From Chloroflexia bacterium (GTDB lineage Bacteria > Chloroflexota > Chloroflexia > Thermomicrobiales > JALYUS01): 9,786 nucleotides of DNA. This document shows, piece by piece, positions 6,552 to 9,786 of this stretch. Position 1 is the first letter of the stretch. Each line of letters starts with the position of its first letter. The stretch spans positions 1 to 9,786 of the forward strand of contig JAICJW010000144.1 in assembly GCA_025928215.1 (NCBI GenBank), read 5' to 3'. A program made the translations under genes and the position numbers. The notes beneath the pieces were generated by a model. It saw only the letters and a list, made by a program, of their open reading frames with translations, ran no database searches and was not told the DNA's origin.

Positions 6552-6781
6552 GCCGATGGCTCGACAATCGGGCCGGTTGCTTGTTCGGTGCGCGGGATGT
6601 ACGCGGGCTGCAACTCAACGACCGGCTCATCGTCCAGCAAATCGTCATCCTCCGCCGCCCGATTGAGCAGCAGCGTCGCGATCACGCCCGCCAGGATACC
6701 GAGCAGAATGCCGATCGTGAATGCGCGGTCTTTCCGCGTCCTCTTCGCTACCGGCTCCGCGTACGCGTCTTCAATCGTCAT
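6548..6781 (-). CDS. Small single-pass membrane protein with acidic tail, unknown function
   Basis: This 77-aa protein has a charged N-terminus with a basic run (KRTRKDR, 13-19), one transmembrane helix (20-39, AFTIGILLGILAGVIATLLL) and an acidic, proline-containing tail (EDDDLLDDEP, 44-53, then to PSA). By the positive-inside rule the N-terminus is cytosolic and the acidic tail outside. The ATG at 6779-6781 has a strong GAGGAGGGG site 5 nt upstream, which sets this start; the open frame extends 30 codons further, but that part is Arg/Gly-rich shadow. The gene begins inside the last 11 nt of the DUF218 gene and overlaps the YtxH-like gene by 4 nt. A glycine-rich helix followed by an acidic juxtamembrane segment is compatible with a rhomboid substrate, but that is a guess from context. 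I recognise no family. Confidence 0.7.
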   Translation of the reverse strand: MTIEDAYAEPVAKRTRKDRAFTIGILLGILAGVIATLLLNRAAEDDDLLDDEPVVELQPAYIPRTEQATGPIVEPSA

Positions 6782-7436
6782 GCACGCCCCTCCTCTGTCT
6801 CGCCGCCCGCCACCATGCGCGGAGCGGTATCTCCCCGGCCACCGTTTGCACGAACAGGGCCGCCATCTCACGCATCCGATAATACCGGCGGCTGCGCGCG
6901 GTATAGTACCGATCGTCCGTCGCCGCCGTCTGCACCGCGAAGCCCTCCTTCAGAAACAGCAGCGCCGTCCGCCAGAGGTGAAACGGATCGCTCACGATGA
7001 TGACCGACTGCCACCCTGCCCGCCGGCCAAGCACACCGATGGCTCGCGCGCTCTCCAGTGTTCGTGTCGCCCGTGATTCAATGACGACCGCCTCTTCCGG
7101 CACACCCCCCGCGACGGCGAGCGCCTGCATGACTGATGCCTCCGCGATGCCCGCCTCGCCCACGCCGCCTGTCACGACAAGCCGTGGCGCGAGACCCGCA
7201 TGATACAGCGCCACCGCCCGCCGTACCCGGCCCTGTAGCGCAGCCGATGGGCGACCGTTGCCGTGTACCTGTGCGCCGAGAACGATCAACGCATCTGCCG
7301 GCGTATGCACCGTCTCCCGCTCGCCATAGCGAACGACCGCGTACAGCGCCGCGACGCTCGCCAGACCTGCCGCACCGGTACCGAGCGCGCTAATGCCGAC
7401 TCTCCGCATACGAATTGGAACGCCGTCATCATCCAC
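6771..7436 (-). CDS. YdcF/SanA-like DUF218 domain membrane protein
   Basis: This 221-aa protein has one N-terminal membrane segment (about 14-36) followed by a DUF218 domain, as in SanA, ElyC and YdcF, proteins linked to cell-envelope integrity and cell-wall precursor handling. Domain marks are ADALIVLGAQV (47-57), the RV-x-x-AV-x-LY-x-x-G helix (70-81), RLVVTGG (85-91), EASVM (99-103), IESRATRTLESAR (119-131) and VSDPFHLWRT (148-157) with the conserved Asp150 and His153. The domain is complete. The exact reaction is not established for this subgroup. The GTG at 7434-7436 is my chosen start: a TATACT -10 box lies so close that the mRNA may be leaderless. The ATG at 7407-7409 is an alternative that loses nine residues. 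It is the first gene of the five-gene rhomboid cluster and diverges from hisIE. Confidence 0.85.
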   Translation of the reverse strand: MDDDGVPIRMRRVGISALGTGAAGLASVAALYAVVRYGERETVHTPADALIVLGAQVHGNGRPSAALQGRVRRAVALYHAGLAPRLVVTGGVGEAGIAEASVMQALAVAGGVPEEAVVIESRATRTLESARAIGVLGRRAGWQSVIIVSDPFHLWRTALLFLKEGFAVQTAATDDRYYTARSRRYYRMREMAALFVQTVAGEIPLRAWWRAARQRRGVHDD

Positions 7437-7443
7437 TCATGCT

Positions 7444-7449
7444 AGTATA
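7444..7449 (-). promoter_or_regulatory. -10 box (TATACT) of the DUF218-rhomboid cluster, possible leaderless start
   Basis: TATACT on the minus strand matches the sigma70 -10 consensus at five of six positions. Transcription would start about 6-7 nt further on, near 7437-7438, directly at the GTG start codon at 7436. No Shine-Dalgarno precedes that codon, which fits a leaderless mRNA. The box lies in an imperfect palindrome GCTA-GTA-TAGC (7441-7451). On the plus strand the same spot reads TAGTAT and might serve hisIE. No good -35 is seen for either direction. Confidence 0.4.
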
Positions 7450-7522
7450 GCATTCGCGTCTCGCTCGCCGTATCGTGTATGCGACGAGACAGACGTTGAG
7501 ACCGAAAGGGACGAGACACCGC

Positions 7523-8254
7523 GTGACGGCGACACGATCATTGCTTGATCCAACTACATTGAACTGGGATGCGCACGGCCTCGTCACGGCCATCGTGCAG
7601 GACGCGACGACGGCGGCGATCCTGATGGTCGGCCACATGAACGCGGAGTCGTTGCGCCGCACCCTCGCCGGACCGCACGTCTGGTTCTGGAGCCGGAGCA
7701 GGCAGGAACTGTGGGAGAAGGGCGCGACCTCCGGCCATTTCCTTGATGTCGTCTCCGTCACCGCCGATTGTGACGGCGACGCATTGCTCATCCGCGCGAC
7801 GCCGCACGGCCCGACGTGCCATACAGGGAAGGCGTCGTGTTTCCACCGGCCAATGACCGAACCGGCATTCATTGCCGCCGAAGATGATCTGGCTGAGGTG
7901 CCCGGAGCGATTGGTCCCGACGTCCTCCGGGATGTTACGGCGGTGATTGCGGAGCGGCAACGCACGATGCCAGACGGCTCGTACACGACCTATCTCTTCC
8001 GTGAGGGGTTGGATAAGATCGCTAAGAAAGTCGGCGAGGAAGCGACAGAAGTAGTGATCGGCGCGAAAAATGTCGAGCGGGGTGATACGACGGGTCGCGA
8101 TCTGCTGGCAAACGAGATCGCCGACTTATTCTATCATGCCCTCGTGCTCGCGCAGGCCACCGACTTGCCCGATGAAGCAATCTGGCTGGCCCTCGCGCAG
8201 CGGCGCGGACACGCTGTAGACACGCCGCCCCGCGCGCCGAAACCACGGAAGTAA
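7523..8254 (+). CDS. hisI: HisIE, phosphoribosyl-AMP cyclohydrolase / phosphoribosyl-ATP pyrophosphatase
   Basis: This bifunctional enzyme catalyses steps two and three of histidine biosynthesis: HisE removes pyrophosphate from phosphoribosyl-ATP, and HisI opens the adenine ring of phosphoribosyl-AMP. In the 243-aa version the HisI domain comes first (about 12-115): GHMNAESL (37-44), WSRSRQELWEKGATSGH (56-72), the metal motif DCDGD (82-86) and GPTCHTGKASC with Cys99 and Cys106. The HisE domain follows (about 132-220): TTYLFREGLDKIAKKVGEEATE (155-176) and NEIADLFYH (197-205), with the metal-binding acidic residues present. The start is uncertain. GTG 7523 gives the usual family length, with an AAAGGG about 12 nt upstream; GTG 7475 (16 residues longer) and TTG 7541 are possible. 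No other his gene is nearby, so the operon is dispersed or this copy is isolated. Confidence 0.92.
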   Translation: MTATRSLLDPTTLNWDAHGLVTAIVQDATTAAILMVGHMNAESLRRTLAGPHVWFWSRSRQELWEKGATSGHFLDVVSVTADCDGDALLIRATPHGPTCHTGKASCFHRPMTEPAFIAAEDDLAEVPGAIGPDVLRDVTAVIAERQRTMPDGSYTTYLFREGLDKIAKKVGEEATEVVIGAKNVERGDTTGRDLLANEIADLFYHALVLAQATDLPDEAIWLALAQRRGHAVDTPPRAPKPRK

Positions 8255-8283
8255 CCCCCTCATCATCAATTTCCCTGCGCGTT

Positions 8284-8856
8284 TTACAGGTATTCCAGCG
8301 GCTTAGCGACGATGCGCCGGTTTGGCTGATCAATGTCGAGTATGACATCCTTGATCGCTGGGAGCAGTAATTCCGTACCGTCCGGTTGCGTAACAATGTA
8401 GACATCGTTCGCGCCGGTTTGCAGGATGCTGGTGAGCACGCCGAGTGTCTCGCCCGCGGGATTGACGACGGTCATGTCTATCAACTGGTGCCAGTAATAC
8501 TCGCCCTCATCGAGCGGTTTCGCGTCGCGGATGTCCATATAGAGCGGCATGCCGCGATAGAGCGCCGCCTCATTGCGCGAGGAAATGCCGCTCACCTCCA
8601 GAATGGCGGTCGGGCTGGCACCGCGCAGGGAGCGGAGCCGGCGGCGCTGTGGGTCCTCGCCGATGGAGATATGCGTGAGCGATGCGAGGCGTTCGGGGAA
8701 GTCGGAGACGATGCGGACGCGCATCGCGCCATTCGTGCCGTGTGGTGCGCCGATAATACCGACCATCAGACGCTCGGGCGGTGCGTCGTGAGGGGGCTGC
8801 TGGTCAGGCGCGGGGGAGGGCGGTGCAGTCTCGCCGTGTGGCGTCTCGTCGGACAT
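8284..8856 (-). CDS. rimM: RimM, 30S ribosomal subunit maturation factor
   Basis: RimM binds ribosomal protein S19 and helps mature the 30S head and process 16S rRNA. The 190-aa protein has the N-terminal RimM domain, MVGIIGAPHGTNGAMRVRIVSDFPERL (31-57), and a C-terminal PRC-barrel beginning at YYWHQLIDMTVVN (120-132), with LLLPAIKDVILDID (163-176). A 29-residue Pro/Glu/Asp-rich, probably disordered extension precedes the domain; typical RimM starts close to the domain. I give the ATG at 8854-8856, 2 nt after the khpA stop. A TTG at 8860-8862, overlapping that stop as TTGA, would add two residues. Neither has a clear Shine-Dalgarno, so coupling to khpA is likely. The gene that often follows in other bacteria, trmD, is absent; hisIE ends 29 nt away on the other strand. 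Confidence 0.93.
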   Translation of the reverse strand: MSDETPHGETAPPSPAPDQQPPHDAPPERLMVGIIGAPHGTNGAMRVRIVSDFPERLASLTHISIGEDPQRRRLRSLRGASPTAILEVSGISSRNEAALYRGMPLYMDIRDAKPLDEGEYYWHQLIDMTVVNPAGETLGVLTSILQTGANDVYIVTQPDGTELLLPAIKDVILDIDQPNRRIVAKPLEYL

Positions 8857-8858
8857 GC

Positions 8859-9113
8859 TCAATCGTCTATATCGAGCGAGACGCGCACGCCCTGCTTCGC
8901 GGCGGAGGCGGCGAGCACCGCGCGGATGGCGCGGGCGATCTTGCCCTGACGGCCAATCACCTTCCCCATCTCTTCCGGGGCAACGGTGAGGCGCACCTCG
9001 ACATTGTTGCCGAACCGGTTGGAGCGGACGCCGATCTGATCCGGGCTGGAGACGAGCGATCCGGCGATGTAGCGGACGAGGTCTTCCATTGACTCGCTGG
9101 AGGTATCCACCAT
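8859..9113 (-). CDS. khpA: KhpA, KH-domain RNA-binding protein
   Basis: This 84-aa single KH-domain protein corresponds to KhpA/YlqC, a small RNA chaperone that pairs with KhpB in Gram-positive bacteria and affects cell division and small-RNA biology. The RNA-contacting GXXG loop is GRQG (54-57), inside MGKVIGRQGKIARAIRAVL (49-67). The preceding VEVRLTVAPEE strand (38-48) and the C-terminal strand GVRVSLDID (75-83) complete the fold. The chosen ATG (9111-9113) has GAGG 6 nt upstream in the end of rpsP, and the two genes are separated by 1 nt (TAACATG). The ATG at 9087-9089 (MEDLVRYIAG) matches the usual family N-terminus and is an alternative, but it has no ribosome site. Position between rpsP and rimM is the standard arrangement. 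Confidence 0.92.
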   Translation of the reverse strand: MVDTSSESMEDLVRYIAGSLVSSPDQIGVRSNRFGNNVEVRLTVAPEEMGKVIGRQGKIARAIRAVLAASAAKQGVRVSLDIDD

Positions 9114-9114
9114 G

Positions 9115-9384
9115 TTACGCCTCGATGGCGGGTGCCGCAGCCCCGTCAGTGACACCGGCGCGCTTGAGGAGTGACGCGACGGAATCGGTCGGTTGTGCGC
9201 CGACACTCAACCAATACTTGACACGCTCCGCGTTGACGACGATCGTGCTCGGCTCGGTGAGCGGGTTGTAGTGGCCGACGTTCTCGACATACCGGCCATC
9301 ACGCTTCGAGCGCGCCTCCTGGACAACGATTCGATAATGGGGCTGCCCCTTGGCGCCCATCCGGGTCAAACGCAGTTTCAGCAC
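9115..9384 (-). CDS. rpsP: Ribosomal protein bS16
   Basis: This is bS16, a small primary-binding protein of the 30S subunit needed for assembly. The 89-aa protein opens LKLRLTRMGAKGQPHYRIVVQEARSKRDGRYVENVGHYNP (2-41), matching the conserved N-terminal half, followed by ERVKYWLSVGAQPTDSVASLL (53-73). An Ala-rich tail ends it. The start is the GTG at 9382-9384, which gives the normal N-terminus and has GAGGAAGGA upstream with a 9-nt spacer. An in-frame ATG at 9433-9435 would add 17 residues (MHARRVSVDDAEEGTAD), but that lacks a ribosome site and resembles no bS16. It is the first gene of rpsP-khpA-rimM, with its own promoter and leader hairpin. Confidence 0.95.
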   Translation of the reverse strand: MLKLRLTRMGAKGQPHYRIVVQEARSKRDGRYVENVGHYNPLTEPSTIVVNAERVKYWLSVGAQPTDSVASLLKRAGVTDGAAAPAIEA

Positions 9385-9439
9385 GTCAGCGGTTCCTTCC
9401 TCGGCATCGTCTACACTCACTCGTCTCGCATGCATAAAG

Positions 9440-9456
9440 GCGGATGAAAAATCCGC
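9440..9456 (-). promoter_or_regulatory. Leader hairpin of the rpsP mRNA
   Basis: On the minus strand GCGGAT (9451-9456) pairs exactly with ATCCGC (9440-9445) around TTTTC. It begins 2-3 nt after the predicted transcription start, so it would cap the 5' end of the rpsP-khpA-rimM mRNA. It could stabilise the message or take part in bS16 feedback; neither is shown. The rest of the leader, down to the GTG at 9384, has no other obvious structure. Confidence 0.4.
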
Positions 9457-9464
9457 AGCGATTC

Positions 9465-9493
9465 ATGGTACATGCAACGGCGGCGGGAGTCAA
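9465..9493 (-). promoter_or_regulatory. Sigma70-type promoter of rpsP-khpA-rimM
   Basis: The -35 is TTGACT (9488-9493, five of six) and the -10 is TACCAT (9465-9470, four of six), with an exact 17-nt spacer. Transcription should start near 9458, giving a leader of about 74 nt. This is the best promoter match in the window and is placed correctly for a ribosomal operon. Confidence 0.6.
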
Positions 9494-9514
9494 TGCGACA
9501 GGTTCGAATAATTT

Positions 9515-9537
9515 GCGCCCCGGCCTCGACGGGACGC
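9515..9537 (-). terminator. Hairpin downstream of the methyltransferase-like gene
   Basis: On the minus strand GCGTCCCG (9530-9537) pairs with CGGGGCGC (9515-9522), 8 bp with one G-T pair and a 7-nt loop, followed by the AT-rich AAATTATT. It lies 29 nt past the stop of the right-edge gene and 22 nt before the rpsP -35 box, which is where a terminator separating the two units would be expected. Confidence 0.4.
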
Positions 9538-9565
9538 GGCTGACCGCATCGCCCGGCTCGCGCCA

Positions 9566-9786
9566 TCACGACGCGGGTACATGCCCCGCGCCGATGAATA
9601 TCCCCACAAAGACCGACAGGCTCTCTTCCTCGCTCGCGCGTTCGAGATCGGCGAACAACGCGTCCATCCGCTCAGAGGTAATGCGCCCTTCGGTAACTAG
9701 CGCCGCCGCCGTAGAGTTGGGATTCCAGCCGTACTGCGTCACCGCGTCGTAGCGCGTGCCGAAGTGCATCAGCGGCACGATCTCCC
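9566..9786 (-). CDS. C-terminal part of a possible SAM-dependent methyltransferase (partial, N-terminus beyond right edge)
   Basis: The frame is open to the right edge and ends with TGA at 9566-9568, giving 73 complete codons (EIVPLMHFGTRYDAV...GAGHVPAS). A GTG at 9776-9778 is in frame, but the reading continues upstream of it, so I treat the gene as truncated by the window. The order of an amphipathic helix with GRITSERMDALFADLERASEE (about 33-53) and then a hydrophobic strand SLSVFVGIFIGAGHVP resembles the C-terminal end of class I methyltransferases, where a helix with alternating Glu/Leu precedes a final strand and a G-x-x-P ending. The SAM-binding motifs would be outside the window, so this is tentative. 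It is separate from the rpsP operon, being followed by a hairpin. Confidence 0.5.
   Translation of the reverse strand, partial: EIVPLMHFGTRYDAVTQYGWNPNSTAAALVTEGRITSERMDALFADLERASEEESLSVFVGIFIGAGHVPAS

Noticed and set aside
9444..9752. 102-codon plus-strand frame over the rpsP promoter region
   Set aside because: It covers the likely rpsP promoter, the hairpin and the methyltransferase-like gene in antisense, has no ribosome site, and has no domain.
1..9786. Search for CRISPR arrays, insertion sequences, tRNA genes and defence or toxin-antitoxin pairs
   Set aside because: No spaced direct repeats, transposase motifs, terminal inverted repeats, cloverleaf pattern or recognisable defence genes were seen. 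The only hint, the HicB-like fragment at the left edge, has no visible partner.

Overview
The window is a compact, GC-rich (by eye roughly 60-65%) bacterial chromosome segment with short intergenic gaps, many 1-11 nt gene overlaps, frequent GTG or TTG starts and purine-rich Shine-Dalgarno sites. I see no mobile element, CRISPR array, tRNA or rRNA. The mix of a bacterial YugP-type metallopeptidase, an rpsP-khpA-rimM block, tandem rhomboids and an isolated hisIE suggests a Chloroflexota-like (Thermomicrobia/Sphaerobacter-type) or other high-GC bacterium. That placement is an impression from gene content, not a proven assignment.

Layout, left to right. (1) Minus-strand cluster 3419->1: a membrane zinc metallopeptidase (YugP family), a perfect 12-bp hairpin, then rlmN, larC and a small protein running off the left edge. 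The last three are linked by 4-nt overlaps. rlmN modifies 23S rRNA and tRNA; larC inserts nickel into the pincer cofactor of lactate-racemase-type enzymes. No larA, larB or larE is present here. (2) A divergent intergenic region (3420-3668) that holds a structured leader for the metallopeptidase. (3) A plus-strand polyprenyl diphosphate synthase (3669-4757). (4) A minus-strand five-gene cluster 7436->4878: a YdcF/SanA-like DUF218 protein, a 77-aa single-pass membrane protein, a 60-aa YtxH-like protein and two tandem rhomboid proteases. It is tightly packed and translationally coupled, and ends at a hairpin plus T-run. (5) Plus-strand hisIE (7523-8254), encoding two histidine-biosynthesis steps. 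(6) Minus-strand translation block 9384->8284: rpsP, khpA, rimM, with a good sigma70-type promoter and a leader hairpin. (7) The 3' part of a probable methyltransferase gene, cut by the right edge.

Most of the window is housekeeping. The best candidates for something under-described are the DUF218/small-TM/YtxH/rhomboid/rhomboid cluster, which looks like an envelope proteolysis module with two tiny membrane proteins as possible substrates or adaptors, and the structured leader ahead of the metallopeptidase. Both are inference from sequence and layout.
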